Shown here one piece after another: positions 19,101-27,792 of a stretch of DNA of 32,840 nucleotides (the first letter of the stretch is position 1; each line of letters starts with the position of its first letter). The notes beneath the pieces are model-generated. The model saw only the letters and a list, made by a program, of their open reading frames with translations, made no database searches and had not been told where the DNA came from. Source of the DNA: Pseudomonadota bacterium (GTDB taxonomy: Bacteria > Pseudomonadota > Gammaproteobacteria > Steroidobacterales > Woeseiaceae); assembly GCA_022572185.1 (NCBI GenBank), contig JACZWL010000037.1, positions 1 through 32,840 of the forward strand, written 5' to 3'. Made by a program: the position numbers and the translations under genes.

Positions 19101-19585
19101 AGAAAACATTGGTGGCGTCCGGACTCGATGACGACGAAACGGTGGACAGCCCGATCGGCGATGCCGAGACCTTGCTTGCGCCGATGGATGATGACTCGGA
19201 TGAATCAACGGTTCTGGTGGACATGGAAGGCGATTTCGACTTTGCAAAAACGGAGTCCCTGCCGCAGGACGCATTCACGGCCATGGGCGCGGATCTCGGC
19301 GACCTGACAGGCGCGTTCGGCATCATCGAAGATGGCGATACCGTCGATCAGCCCCGAGACGACGAAACTGTCGACCAACCGGGGCCCGGGCCTGCCGATG
19401 CGGCCGACCTGCATGATGATGCCCGCACGATGACGGAGGTTGGCACGAAACTCGACCTCGCGCGTGCTTACGTCGATATGGGCGATCCGGGCGGTGCCCG
19501 CAGCATACTGGAAGAAGTGCTCAACGAAGGCGATGATAGCCAGAAGCAACAGGCACAACAGTTGCTTGATGCGCTACCTGAATAA
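16136..19585 (+). CDS. fimV: FimV polar peptidoglycan-binding pilus-assembly protein
   Basis: 1149-aa inner-membrane hub protein needed for type IV pilus assembly and polar organisation. Order: signal peptide (residues 1-22, ending EVWA); FimV N-terminal domain (LGLGNIRLSSALNEPLRAEI); LysM-like module ~190-250 (YYVQRGATLWTIAKSV); coiled coil ~313-352; one membrane helix ~440-462; TPR-like segment ~581-640 (ADFHMAYGLYDQAADLVNGA); a very acidic tail with 14-residue tandem repeats at 760-824; and the conserved C-terminal TPR domain (KLDLARAYVDMGDPGGARSI). A GGAGAGG ribosome site lies 7 nt before the ATG. Its place between asd and truA is the canonical fimV locus. A shorter paralogue is at 3528. 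Confidence 0.95.
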   Translation: MSRNLTRIWPLLVLALTGEVWALGLGNIRLSSALNEPLRAEIELLSVMPEELGNLDVSLASSETFERYGLHRPLFLQQIVFRVVSSGRVEGNVVTITSLDPVTEPFITFLVDATWSRGRLLREYTLLLDPPTFAPPSEAGSTTAVVAPRQSTQADSGRIERPSSSQTAPPPSGPASSGLAPPASASFDTTGGGDYYVQRGATLWTIAKSVRPDSRLTMNQTMLAIFAANPEAFAGNINIMRAGASLRIPSADDIFRISRGSALDEVRRQNAAWGGVTPDAGTKPSLVLVPPDDEQTGYDGGVRPSGAGAGDAATAERIRRLEQQIEDQDTLIEIRDDELAALREELARLRGQEILEPDAVEDDVGATFADEDAMIDTELEPMADDDAIMAGDDGEEFGVEDAEAVDDAEPETATTAPPRVVTAPSRDEAGIVERVIDALSGFWGILIGGLLIVLGLLVWFARRSARSDDEESTGVWDALDADDLDGESLASTERLRALAREDDTAIIVVEQETAPARDEREEAETAETIEARAAPEEPAAEPDPFEMAAAPEALETAAEPVSLDDSFSSETAINLDQSDPVAEADFHMAYGLYDQAADLVNGALAIEPEREDLLSKLCEIYFVWGNQDAFVDAAGRLRTALAGAASSEWDKVIIMGQQIASDHEMFAGASAGMAATRSVDLSLDGALDEASELDMDFAAGAADAADDVIDLGEGAGDEGLDLLRDTMGTSALQEADTIESGPEETAQMPEVAGIEETGSTAEMPTAETDLGGGTAEMPTAETDLGGGTAEMPTAETDLGGGTAEMPTAEADLGGGTAEMPTAETSLDDTDVTAESALDDLDATTETPLDDAGVTAETPTIEQQFQTLEETGELPSIAADEVSKVTSLDEEAKPVDATAEIDLDDLGLDLEGIPEASFASDLDDTTEHEALAATGKNTELDDDAESGTGSYRGPEIDPSLLDATGQTQILSEDYTVDTAADVGDVISDQEKTLVASGLDDDETVDSPIGDAETLLAPMDDDSDESTVLVDMEGDFDFAKTESLPQDAFTAMGADLGDLTGAFGIIEDGDTVDQPRDDETVDQPGPGPADAADLHDDARTMTEVGTKLDLARAYVDMGDPGGARSILEEVLNEGDDSQKQQAQQLLDALPE
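18413..18607 (+). repeat. 42-bp in-frame tandem repeat in fimV
   Basis: Four and two-thirds copies of a 42-bp unit (starts 18413, 18455, 18497, 18539, 18581), each encoding TAEMPTAETDLGGG. Units 2 to 4 are almost identical at the DNA level, differing at a few third positions and one Thr/Ala change. The near identity suggests recent expansion by slippage or recombination. Confidence 0.92.
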
Positions 19586-19675
19586 GTAGAATCGTCTCCC
19601 AGGAAAAATCATTGTCGCGTCGCCTGTCGGCTGTCGCCTTCAGTTCTGCATGCCTGCTGAAATGTTCTTCGAATC

Positions 19676-20473
19676 ATGCGTATAGCCCTCGGTATCGAGT
19701 ACGACGGCACGGCTTATAACGGCTGGCAGCGCCAACGGCACGGTGTCGGCATTCAGACCGCCGTCGAAGACGCGTTGTCGAAAGTTGCAGACGAGCGGGT
19801 CGAAACAACATGTGCCGGGCGAACGGATGCCGGCGTGCACGCGCTGGCGCAGGTCGTTCATTTCGACAGTAAAGCAGAGCGCTCGACCCGCGGCTGGGTG
19901 TTCGGCGTTAACAGCAATCTTCCCGATGACGTAAATGCCTGTTGGGCAAAGGTCGTGAACGAAAGTTTTCATGCGCGCTTCTCAGCGACATCGCGAAGTT
20001 ACCGCTATTTGATTCTGAACAGGTTCGTTCGCTCTTCCCTGTACCGGAACAGGGCATGGTGCATACATCAACCGCTCAATGAAGCAGACATGCAGCAGGC
20101 GGCAGAGTGTTTGCTTGGCGAACACGATTTCTCGGCCTTCAGGGCCGCCGGTTGCCGGGCATCGACTCCGGTACGCGAAATAACCGGCATCCGGATCATC
20201 CGGGATGGAGATTGGATAAGTATCGACGTTACAGCCAACGCGTTTCTGCAGCACATGGTTCGCAACATCGCAGGACTACTGGCCACAGTCGGGCAGGGCG
20301 AAGAGCGCCCCGCTTGGGCAAAAAACGTACTCGAAAGTCGTGATAGAAGCAAGGGGGGAATTGCGGCGCCTGCACATGGATTAACCCTGATCAAAGTTGA
20401 CTATCCGAGTAGCTTTGATTTGCCAATCGCCCGTCAGAGAGAAATTAAAGATGGGCTCACTGCTGTCCCATAA
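19676..20473 (+). CDS. truA: tRNA pseudouridine(38-40) synthase
   Basis: 265-aa enzyme making pseudouridine at positions 38-40 of the tRNA anticodon arm. The catalytic aspartate is in TTCAGRTDAGVHALAQVVHF; other family segments are GIEYDGTAYNGWQRQ, ARFSATSRSYRYLILNR, DFSAFRAAGC and FLQHMVRNIAGLL. The ATG at 19676 fits. The last codons (LTAVP and the TAA stop) come from the left terminal repeat of a palindromic element that begins around 20456, so the native C-terminus has been altered. The catalytic core is untouched. Confidence 0.96.
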   Translation: MRIALGIEYDGTAYNGWQRQRHGVGIQTAVEDALSKVADERVETTCAGRTDAGVHALAQVVHFDSKAERSTRGWVFGVNSNLPDDVNACWAKVVNESFHARFSATSRSYRYLILNRFVRSSLYRNRAWCIHQPLNEADMQQAAECLLGEHDFSAFRAAGCRASTPVREITGIRIIRDGDWISIDVTANAFLQHMVRNIAGLLATVGQGEERPAWAKNVLESRDRSKGGIAAPAHGLTLIKVDYPSSFDLPIARQREIKDGLTAVP

Positions 20474-20684
20474 AGCCGGTACCACGACAAAGGACATGGG
20501 TTGCAAGGCTTGTCTCAGAGACACGCCGCAAGTACGTCCATGTAGGCTCGTGGCCCGCATCCCTGCGGGCCACGGTCTCTGAGACAAGCCTTGCAACCCA
20601 TGTCCGTAGCCTGACACTCCACCCGCACTCCATACAATCACTTCGTTCCAGCCGCTGCAACATTCGTTTATGGGACAGCAGTGG
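20456..20684. mobile_element. About 229-bp nested palindromic MITE-like element
   Basis: Outer inverted repeats CACTGCTGTCCCATAAA (20458-20474) and its exact complement (20667-20683) enclose a perfect 31-bp inverted repeat (20492-20522 / 20575-20605) and a central hairpin GTGGCCCGCA/TGCGGGCCAC (20550-20573). GATGGG occurs on both sides (20450-20455 and 20685-20690), consistent with a target duplication. There is no coding capacity. The ends resemble those of DDE-transposase insertion sequences (recollection, not searched), so this may be a non-autonomous derivative. It lies between truA and accD and overwrites the end of truA. Confidence 0.82.
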
Positions 20685-20731
20685 GATGGGCCCCGATTTC
20701 CGTCCCCAATTTTCGTTTATGATGCCGACCT

Positions 20732-21595
20732 ATGAGCTGGTTTGAAAAACTAATGCCGTCCAGGATCAGCACCGAGAAGCGCACGCGGTCGGTGCCCGAA
20801 GGCGTGTGGATCAAGTGCCAGGAATGCGATGCGCAGTTATATCGAACCGAGCTGGAACGCAACCTCTATGTTTGCCCCAAGTGCGATTACCACATGCGTA
20901 TCGGCGCCCGGCGCCGTCTTGAATACTTCCTGGACCCGGATTCACAGCAGGAGATCGCCGCATCACTCGAGTCGCGAGACCCGCTACGTTTCAAAGACAG
21001 CAAGAAATACAAAGACCGGATATCACAGGCACAGAAAAAAACCGGCGAAAAGGACGCGCTTGTCGCAGTTACCGGGACCTTGCACAGCCGGCCTGTGGTT
21101 GCCTGCGCGTTCGAATTCGCGTTCATGGGTGGGTCGATGGGATCTGTCGTCGGCGAGCGATTCTGCAGGGCGGCGCGACATAGTGCAGAGAACAAGATGC
21201 CCTTGATTTCCTTTTCTGCGAGCGGCGGTGCTCGCATGCAGGAGGCGCTTTTTTCTTTGCTGCAAATGGCAAAAACTTCGGCGGCATTGGCTGTACTCGG
21301 CGACATGCGCGTCCCGTATGTTTCTGTATTGACCGATCCCACGACGGGTGGCGTCTCTGCCAGTCTTGCCATGCTGGGGGACGTAAACATTGCCGAGCCG
21401 AAAGCGCTCATCGGATTTGCCGGTCCAAGAGTCATCGAACAGACAGTTGGCCAGAGATTGCCGGAGGGCTTTCAACGAAGCGAATTTCTGCTCGATCACG
21501 GTACTGTCGATATGATCGTCGATCGCCGCGAGCTTCGAGAGCAGGTTGCTGATCTGCTTGCGAAATTCGAACATCGTCCCAGGCCCGTCAGCTAA
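20732..21595 (+). CDS. accD: Acetyl-CoA carboxylase carboxyltransferase subunit beta
   Basis: 287-aa beta subunit of the carboxyltransferase that makes malonyl-CoA for fatty-acid synthesis, working with AccA. The N-terminal zinc ribbon has Cys pairs in [11 protein letters not shown] and [10 protein letters not shown]. The crotonase-like core follows, with [52 protein letters not shown] and [12 protein letters not shown]. The ATG at 20732 gives [12 protein letters not shown], the family N-terminus. The palindromic element ends 47 bp upstream, so its promoter lies in that element or beyond. Confidence 0.97.
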   Translation: MSWFEKLMPSRISTEKRTRSVPEGVWIKCQECDAQLYRTELERNLYVCPKCDYHMRIGARRRLEYFLDPDSQQEIAASLESRDPLRFKDSKKYKDRISQAQKKTGEKDALVAVTGTLHSRPVVACAFEFAFMGGSMGSVVGERFCRAARHSAENKMPLISFSASGGARMQEALFSLLQMAKTSAALAVLGDMRVPYVSVLTDPTTGGVSASLAMLGDVNIAEPKALIGFAGPRVIEQTVGQRLPEGFQRSEFLLDHGTVDMIVDRRELREQVADLLAKFEHRPRPVS

Positions 21596-21614
21596 GAAAG
21601 TCGCCCTGATCACC

Positions 21615-22910
21615 ATGGACCGACTCGTTTTATCCAGCTCCACTTTTGCCTCACTCAACGACTGGCTTGGCTGGCTCGAGACGCTTTCACCCACTGAGAT
21701 TGATCTGGGGCTCGACCGGGTAGAGGAGGTCCTCGGGCGGCTTCAACCGTCCAGGCCGGGCCGCGTGATTCACGTTGCAGGAACCAACGGTAAAGGCTCG
21801 AGCGTTGCGATGCTCGAGGCCTTGTTCATCAATAGCGGCGAACGTGTCGGTGCCTACACCTCGCCCCACCTCAATGACTACAACGAGAGAATTCGGATGA
21901 ACGGCGTACCCGTCAGCGACGAAGAAATCATTGCCGCGTTCGAGTGCGTGGAAGCGGCAAGACAAAATGTTCCGCTGACTTATTTCGAGTTTGGCACCTT
22001 GGCCGCGCTCGTGACTTTCGAAACAAACAAGGCCGATACAATTATTCTTGAAGTCGGTATGGGTGGCCGGCTCGACGCTGTAAACGCGATTGAGCCCGAT
22101 GCCGGAATCATTACCAATGTCTCGCTTGATCATTGCGACTGGCTCGGCGAGGACATCGAAAGCATCGCGGCGGAGAAGGCCGACATAATGCGGAAAGACA
22201 AACCATTCGTTTTCGGCGCACCGGACGCACCGAATGCCATCCTGACCGCGGCGGAAAAGATCGGTGCCGATCTGTGTCGACGAGGTAAGGACTTCGACTA
22301 CGCAGCGGAATCCGATTCGTCAGGAACCTGGGCGTGGTCGGGGCGCCGCAGCAAACTCAGTTCGCTTGGGATGCCGGCCCTGGCCGGCAAGTTTCAGTTA
22401 CAGAACGCCTCGGCGGTCCTGGCGCTGATCGAAGCCATGCGTCTCGATGAGCTGCTGGATCGACAGGTGATCAACAAGGCCTTCGGTCAACTCGAACTGG
22501 CAGGTCGTTGCCAGCTCTTCCAAACAGACAGGAAATGGCTGCTGGATGTGGCGCATAACGCGGCAGCTGCCACCGCGCTGAGCGATTTTCTGGCTGACAT
22601 CGCGCCGGGTGGCAGGATTATCGCAATCAGCGGCATGCTTCGGGAAAAGGACCTGGGCGGCATCGTCTCGCCGTTGCTTGAATTTGTGGACACCTGGGTT
22701 GCGGTAAGGGCCGAGAGTGCCCGGGCGCTTGCAGCGAGAGAGCTGGCTGCAGGCATCGCGAACCTGTGTGACAAACCCTGTCTGGTCGCGGACAGCCTGT
22801 CCGACGCCATGCAATACGCCTGTAGTCGGGCCACGGCCAAAGACTTGATTCTCGTCAGCGGATCTTTCTATGTTGTCGGTCCGGCGCTGCAGTGGCTCAA
22901 GGGCATCTGA
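21615..22910 (+). CDS. folC: Bifunctional folylpolyglutamate/dihydrofolate synthase
   Basis: 431-aa Mur-ligase-family enzyme that adds glutamate to dihydropteroate and folates. The ATP loop is HVAGTNGKGSSVAMLEAL; further motifs are YTSPHLNDYNERIRMNG, ILEVGMGGRLDAVNAIEPD and the conserved LDHCDWLGEDIESIAAEKA. The C-terminal domain has LLDVAHNAAAATAL. The ATG at 21615 lies 19 nt after accD; a longer open frame to 21546 overlaps accD and is not needed. Confidence 0.95.
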   Translation: MDRLVLSSSTFASLNDWLGWLETLSPTEIDLGLDRVEEVLGRLQPSRPGRVIHVAGTNGKGSSVAMLEALFINSGERVGAYTSPHLNDYNERIRMNGVPVSDEEIIAAFECVEAARQNVPLTYFEFGTLAALVTFETNKADTIILEVGMGGRLDAVNAIEPDAGIITNVSLDHCDWLGEDIESIAAEKADIMRKDKPFVFGAPDAPNAILTAAEKIGADLCRRGKDFDYAAESDSSGTWAWSGRRSKLSSLGMPALAGKFQLQNASAVLALIEAMRLDELLDRQVINKAFGQLELAGRCQLFQTDRKWLLDVAHNAAAATALSDFLADIAPGGRIIAISGMLREKDLGGIVSPLLEFVDTWVAVRAESARALAARELAAGIANLCDKPCLVADSLSDAMQYACSRATAKDLILVSGSFYVVGPALQWLKGI

Positions 22911-23015
22911 CCTGTAAATATCGCCTGTACGGCGGACAAGCCACAAGCGAAGAATCGTTATCCACGTTAGGCTATACTCGCGCCGCACGGGAGCGCCCAG
23001 GCATTGAAACCACTA

Positions 23016-23603
23016 ATGGACAGATCGCTAAAGGAACGTATCATCGGTGCCGTCGTGCTCGTGGTTTTCGCGGTTTTGGTCGTCCCGGTATTCCTCGATG
23101 GCCCATCTACCAGTACCGAGATCATCACAGAATCGGTCTCACTGCCCGGTCAGAATGGTCAGATGCGAAAGACTCAGACGATCGTCCTCGAGCGTGACCG
23201 GACCGAACCCGTACCGGCACCGGGTAATACCAGCGGCGCCGACAACAAGCCCGCAGCAAGTGTTGCGAAGATAGACCAGCCGGTCGCTGACAGGAGCCCG
23301 GCGACGGGGCCCGTAAAAAGTCAGCCGAAGGCCGCCGACAATGCGAAACTGGTGCAGGCTATATCGCCGACCGGCATGTGGGCCGTCCAGCTCGGCAGTT
23401 TCTCGAATCAGGCCAATGCGGAACGCCTGGCAGCGGATCTCCGCAAACAGGGTTTCGCGGCTTTTCTGAGTCAGTTGCAGACCGGGTCCGGCCCGTTGCA
23501 CCGGGTCAGGATCGGCCCCCAGAAAAACCGCGAGGGGGCCGAATCGATGGCCGCCAAACTGAATTCTGTCGGCCATCAGGGACAGGTGGTGACACATCCG
23601 TGA
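23016..23603 (+). CDS. dedD: SPOR-domain division protein of the DedD type
   Basis: 195-aa bitopic inner-membrane protein. A short cytoplasmic start (MDRSLKERIIG) leads to one membrane helix (AVVLVVFAVLVVPVFL), a disordered periplasmic linker, and a C-terminal SPOR domain (~residues 115-195, WAVQLGSFSNQANAERLAADLRKQG...HRVRIGPQ) that binds denuded septal peptidoglycan. The ATG at 23016 was preferred over a TTG at 23004 because it matches DedD N-termini. A TATACT box at 22973 could be part of a local promoter. The folC-dedD-cvpA-purF order is conserved in gammaproteobacteria. Confidence 0.9.
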   Translation: MDRSLKERIIGAVVLVVFAVLVVPVFLDGPSTSTEIITESVSLPGQNGQMRKTQTIVLERDRTEPVPAPGNTSGADNKPAASVAKIDQPVADRSPATGPVKSQPKAADNAKLVQAISPTGMWAVQLGSFSNQANAERLAADLRKQGFAAFLSQLQTGSGPLHRVRIGPQKNREGAESMAAKLNSVGHQGQVVTHP

Positions 23604-23715
23604 TGGCCTGTGACGCCGAAAAAATATTCGGATGCGTTAGTTCTTTCTTCTGCTAGAATCCCGCCAAACGCTACACCGGAATTGTGCCGGCCACGCAAAT
23701 AGACACTCATTTCTG

Positions 23716-24255
23716 ATGCCAATCGCCGACATAGTCGTCTCTATTGCCATTGCAATATCTGTTGGCGTCGGGTTCATGCGGGGGTTTGTCAAAGAAGCTA
23801 TTTCTATCGCCGCGCTGCTGATCGCGATCTGGGCCGCGCTGCGTTTCGGCTTTGCCGCCGGGACACTATCTGCAGGCTGGTTGAGTTCTGCCGAGCTGCA
23901 ACTCTGGTTCGGCCGCATTCTTGTCTTCGTCGTGATACTGGCGTTTGGAGGTTTGCTCGGCTGGGGCATCTCGAAGATTATTCGCCTCTCGGCACTGAGT
24001 GGTACGGACCGGATTCTCGGCGGAATCTTCGGCTTTTGCCGTGGTGTCGTATTGATCGCCGTTTTTATCATCGGCGGGCAGTTTGCCGGCTTCGATAATG
24101 ATCACTGGTGGCTGAAGTCGAGGCTGATACCATACGGCAGCCATGTTGCCGACTGGATACGCGTGATGGCGCCGATAGGTGTCGAGCTTCTGCAGCCGGA
24201 CGAAGTGCCGAAAGAATTGCCGATCGATATTCCCGGTGTGGCCAGGGAGAACTAG
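23716..24255 (+). CDS. cvpA: CvpA family membrane protein
   Basis: 179-aa inner-membrane protein with about four hydrophobic helices (ADIVVSIAIAISVGVGF, ISIAALLIAIWAAL, ILVFVVILAFGGLLGWG, GVVLIAVFIIGG). It has the CvpA hallmarks GFMRGFVKEAISI and GTDRILGGIFGFCRGVVLI. Named for colicin V production in E. coli; its molecular role is unsettled, with links to envelope stress. It sits 3 nt before purF, so the two are almost certainly co-transcribed. Confidence 0.93.
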   Translation: MPIADIVVSIAIAISVGVGFMRGFVKEAISIAALLIAIWAALRFGFAAGTLSAGWLSSAELQLWFGRILVFVVILAFGGLLGWGISKIIRLSALSGTDRILGGIFGFCRGVVLIAVFIIGGQFAGFDNDHWWLKSRLIPYGSHVADWIRVMAPIGVELLQPDEVPKELPIDIPGVAREN

Positions 24256-24258
24256 AGC

Positions 24259-25842
24259 ATGTGCGGGATCGTCGCAATCGTCGGAAAGAAGCCTGTCAGC
24301 CAGGCGATTTACGATGCGCTGACCATATTGCAACATCGCGGCCAGGATGCCGCCGGCATAGTCACTTACGGTGAGGGCGGCCTGCATGTCAGGAAGAGTA
24401 CCGGCCTCGTACGCGATGTGTTCCATCAGCGGCATATGTTGCGCCTCACCGGCAACATCGGCATCGGTCATATTCGCTACCCGACCGCGGGTGGCTCGCA
24501 ACCCTTTGAAGCACAACCCTTTTACGTCAATTCACCTTACGGCATCTGCCTTGCCCACAATGGCAACCTGACGAACTACGACGAACTCGCCGAGCTCCTG
24601 ACCCGTCAGGACCGGCGCCATCTGAACACAGGCTCGGACTCGGAAGTGCTGCTGAACGTGTTCGCTCACGAAATCCAGAACAGTGCGGACGGTCGGCCGG
24701 TGCCAGAGCAGATTTTCGACGCCGTTGAGGCGGTGCACAGGCGCTGCCGCGGCGGCTATGCCGTCGTCGCACTGGTGATCGGCCATGGCGTTGTTGCGTT
24801 CAGGGATCCGAATGGTATTCGTCCGCTCATCATGGGCGAGAAAGAGACCGAAGCGGGCACCGAATACATGGTGGCGTCAGAAAGCGTGGCTTTGAACGTG
24901 CTGCAGTTCGGCAAAATACGGGATGTCCGGCCCGGAGAAGCTGTTTTCATCGATAAGGACGGCAATTTTTTCAGCCACGACTACAGCGGCGAAACAAGGA
25001 ATTCACCCTGCATATTCGAGTTCGTCTACTTCGCACGTCCCGACTCGATCATCGACAATCTCTCCGTCTATAAGGCGCGGTTGCGCATGGGCGAACAATT
25101 AGCGGGCAAAATCGTCCGTGAGTGGCCCGACCATGACATCGATGTCGTCATACCGATTCCCGATACGAGCCGGACATCTGCCGTGCAGGTTGCTTACCAC
25201 CTGGGTGTGAAATACCGGGAAGGCTTCATCAAGAACCGCTACATCGGCAGAACGTTCATCATGCCCGGCCAGGCAGAGCGCGCGTTGTCGGTCAGAAGAA
25301 AGCTCAATGCCATCGATCTCGAATTTCGCAACAAGAATGTGCTGCTCGTCGATGATTCGATCGTTCGTGGTACGACATCGAGGCAGATCATCAAGCTTGC
25401 CCGCGAGGCCGGCGCGCGCAAAGTCTATTTTGCGTCGGCGGCTCCCCCGGTACGCTATCCGAACGTCTATGGCATCGACATGCCGGCCGCATCGGAGCTC
25501 ATTGCGAACGGCAGGTCGACGGAAGAGATTCAGGAGATCATCGGCGCGGACCGCCTCATTTATCTGGACCTGCACGGCCTCATTCGTTCCGTGCGACATG
25601 ACAATTCGGACATCAGGGAATTCGACACATCCTGTTTCTCCGGCGAGTACGTTACCGGCGACGTCACGAAGGAATATTTGCTCGAGTTGGCGCAGGAGCG
25701 CAACGACCACGCCAAGGTCTTGCGCAATGCAAGCCTGCACGAATTGGCTGGCCTGGATATTATCGATGACGACGAGCAAGAAGCAGGCGCAGGAGGGGAC
25801 GAAGAATCGATGAGTGATCCCGGCACTGCAGTCGGGATGTAA
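24259..25842 (+). CDS. purF: Amidophosphoribosyltransferase
   Basis: 527-aa first committed enzyme of purine synthesis, converting PRPP and glutamine to phosphoribosylamine. The N-terminal Ntn glutaminase begins [11 protein letters not shown] with Cys2 as nucleophile, followed by [24 protein letters not shown] and [14 protein letters not shown]. The phosphoribosyltransferase domain has [19 protein letters not shown] and the PRPP loop [18 protein letters not shown]. There is no propeptide, as expected for the E. coli/Pseudomonas type. Confidence 0.97.
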   Translation: MCGIVAIVGKKPVSQAIYDALTILQHRGQDAAGIVTYGEGGLHVRKSTGLVRDVFHQRHMLRLTGNIGIGHIRYPTAGGSQPFEAQPFYVNSPYGICLAHNGNLTNYDELAELLTRQDRRHLNTGSDSEVLLNVFAHEIQNSADGRPVPEQIFDAVEAVHRRCRGGYAVVALVIGHGVVAFRDPNGIRPLIMGEKETEAGTEYMVASESVALNVLQFGKIRDVRPGEAVFIDKDGNFFSHDYSGETRNSPCIFEFVYFARPDSIIDNLSVYKARLRMGEQLAGKIVREWPDHDIDVVIPIPDTSRTSAVQVAYHLGVKYREGFIKNRYIGRTFIMPGQAERALSVRRKLNAIDLEFRNKNVLLVDDSIVRGTTSRQIIKLAREAGARKVYFASAAPPVRYPNVYGIDMPAASELIANGRSTEEIQEIIGADRLIYLDLHGLIRSVRHDNSDIREFDTSCFSGEYVTGDVTKEYLLELAQERNDHAKVLRNASLHELAGLDIIDDDEQEAGAGGDEESMSDPGTAVGM

Positions 25843-25886
25843 GGGATCTGCCCGGCACAGGAAACGCCCGCAGCCCGACAAACGCT

Positions 25887-27101
25887 ATGAGCATCAAAGT
25901 CATGATCATTGACGGACAGGCCGAGTTCCGCAGCCTGCTCATACATCACGTTACCACTCACTGGCCTGATGCCATCATCTCCGCCTACGATCCCGTCACC
26001 GCCGGCCACCTGCGGGACGAATTCTCTGGCGCCGGCAACGACATCGTTCTGTTAGGCGACGAGCTCGGCAAGAAAGGGGGCCTGCAAGCGCTGAAACAGT
26101 TCCTCCAGACACCGGGGTTTCCACCGATCGTATATTTCAGCGGTGGTGACGAGAAAAAAGAAAAGCGCGAGGCCAAAAAACTCGGCGTGGACGGCTTCTT
26201 TTCCCGCGAGAACATCAGCCATGATGCCCTGATCGTCATGCTGGGCCGTATTTTACTCGCACAGCATCGCGTCGCCTCGACAGCTTCGCTTTTCGTTAAT
26301 GACCTGGCCATGGGTCTGCGCCCTCTGATCAAAGGCTATAGATTCATCGAGAAGCTTGCCGTCAGCGAACATTCCGCCGTTTACCTGGCTGAGAAGGAAT
26401 CAGCCGGCATCAAAGTTATTTTGAAAGTCCTGCGCCAGATACCGGATCTGACCGATGACATTGACGTGTTCGACCGCTTCCTGCAGGAATACGAATTGAT
26501 TGCCGATCTTAAGCACCCGAACATCGTCAAGATTTATGACCTCGGCGTCAGCGACGATCATGCGCATATCGCCATGGAGTACTTGTCGGGCGGTGATCTG
26601 AAACAAAAAATGAAGGAGGGCATCAGCCAGCAGGATGCCGTGGACTACCTCCAGCAGATCGCCAGCGCACTGGCAGAAATACACAAGGTGGGTATCCTGC
26701 ACCGGGACCTCAAACCCGGAAACATCATGCTGCGCGACGACGGCAACATCGTGTTAATCGATTTCGGGTTGGCCAAACGCATGCGTTCGAATCTGAAGAT
26801 GACCGACCAGGGCGAGATCTTCGGCACGCCCTACTACATGAGCCCGGAGCAGGGACATGCCAACGAGGTCGACGCGCGCAGCGATATTTACAGCCTCGGC
26901 GTTATTTTCTACGAGATGCTGACTGGCGAGAAACCCTTTTACGCCGCCAATGCCATGGGCATTATTTACAAACACAGCAACTCGCCGGTTCCTTTGCTGC
27001 CGATGCGCCTCGCGCAATACCAGGTCCTCATTAACCTGCTGCTTGCAAAAAAACCGGAAGACAGATTGCAGACCGCGGACGAGGTACCGGAGTGGCTTTG
27101 A
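25887..27101 (+). CDS. Pseudo-receiver fused to a Ser/Thr protein kinase
   Basis: 404 aa in two parts. Residues ~1-125 look like a response-regulator receiver, but the key sites are changed: the acidic pair is IIDG, the usual phospho-Asp position in DIVLLGDEL is Gly, and the conserved Lys is Arg (FFSREN). Residues ~150-404 form a Hanks-type kinase. Its glycine loop is degenerate (KLAVSEHSAVYLAE), while the catalytic parts are present: ILKVL (Lys), ILHRDLKPGNIML, LIDFGLAKRM, GTPYYMSPEQ and SDIYSLGVIFYEML. No membrane segment or sensor domain is visible, so it should be cytoplasmic. It starts 44 nt after purF, and its last codons overlap miaE by 10 bp (or 4 bp if miaE starts at TTG 27098). Substrate unknown. 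Confidence 0.85.
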   Translation: MSIKVMIIDGQAEFRSLLIHHVTTHWPDAIISAYDPVTAGHLRDEFSGAGNDIVLLGDELGKKGGLQALKQFLQTPGFPPIVYFSGGDEKKEKREAKKLGVDGFFSRENISHDALIVMLGRILLAQHRVASTASLFVNDLAMGLRPLIKGYRFIEKLAVSEHSAVYLAEKESAGIKVILKVLRQIPDLTDDIDVFDRFLQEYELIADLKHPNIVKIYDLGVSDDHAHIAMEYLSGGDLKQKMKEGISQQDAVDYLQQIASALAEIHKVGILHRDLKPGNIMLRDDGNIVLIDFGLAKRMRSNLKMTDQGEIFGTPYYMSPEQGHANEVDARSDIYSLGVIFYEMLTGEKPFYAANAMGIIYKHSNSPVPLLPMRLAQYQVLINLLLAKKPEDRLQTADEVPEWL

Positions 27102-27757
27102 CCGAACAGGTGCCGGAACCGATTGCGACATTCTTCGATACGCCGACACCGGCAGCATGGGTAGACGAAGCCTGCAAGCGCTTGCCGGAGTTGCTACTCG
27201 ATCACGCGAACTGTGAACTCAAGGCGGCATCGACAGCACTCGGCTTCATATATCGCTACCCGGAGCGCACGGTGCTTGCCCGCCGCATGTCGCGGCTCGC
27301 ACGAGAAGAACTCCGCCATTTCGAACAGGCGAAGAAACTCATGGACGACATGTCCGTGCCGTTTAGACGCCTCTCGGCGTCACGTTACGCCGGCCAACTG
27401 CGACAAGCGGTGAGACGGGAAGAGCCCGGCCACCTCCTTGACATGTTGCTGGTTGGTGCATTGATCGAAGCACGGTCCTGCGAACGGTTCGCAGCGCTCA
27501 TCCCACACCTGCCGGAAAACCTGAGCAAGTTCTATGCGGGACTGCTCGCCTCGGAGGCGCGGCATTTCGAACAATACCTGGCCTTCGCTAAAGAAGAAGT
27601 CTCTGGCAGAGAAGAGGAATTCGATGAGCGGCTTGAAGAGCTGAAAACCCTGGAAGCAAGACTGATTTCAGAACCCGATGACCAGTTCCGTTTCCACAGC
27701 GGACCACCCAGTCCGCCTGCCAATGATCGTAGTCGCGCCCCGACCGTTGCGGACTGA
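27092..27757 (+). CDS. miaE: tRNA 2-methylthio-N6-isopentenyladenosine(37) hydroxylase
   Basis: 221-aa diiron monooxygenase that hydroxylates ms2i6A37 to ms2io6A37 in tRNAs. The four-helix diiron ligands appear as LLLDHANCELKAAS (Glu), AREELRHFEQAKKL (ExxH), LIEARSCERFAAL (Glu) and LLASEARHFEQYL (ExxH). The GTG at 27092 lies inside the end of the kinase gene, so the two are translationally coupled; a TTG at 27098 is the alternative. The C-terminal ~20 residues are Pro/Ser-rich and probably disordered. Confidence 0.93.
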   Translation: MALTEQVPEPIATFFDTPTPAAWVDEACKRLPELLLDHANCELKAASTALGFIYRYPERTVLARRMSRLAREELRHFEQAKKLMDDMSVPFRRLSASRYAGQLRQAVRREEPGHLLDMLLVGALIEARSCERFAALIPHLPENLSKFYAGLLASEARHFEQYLAFAKEEVSGREEEFDERLEELKTLEARLISEPDDQFRFHSGPPSPPANDRSRAPTVAD

Positions 27758-27792
27758 CATTCGTTGCTTGAGTCAGATCGATTGCAACGATT

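Noticed and set aside
21546-21614. Extended N-terminus of FolC overlapping accD
   Set aside because: The family N-terminus begins at the ATG 21615; the extra 23 codons overlap accD and show no conservation pattern.
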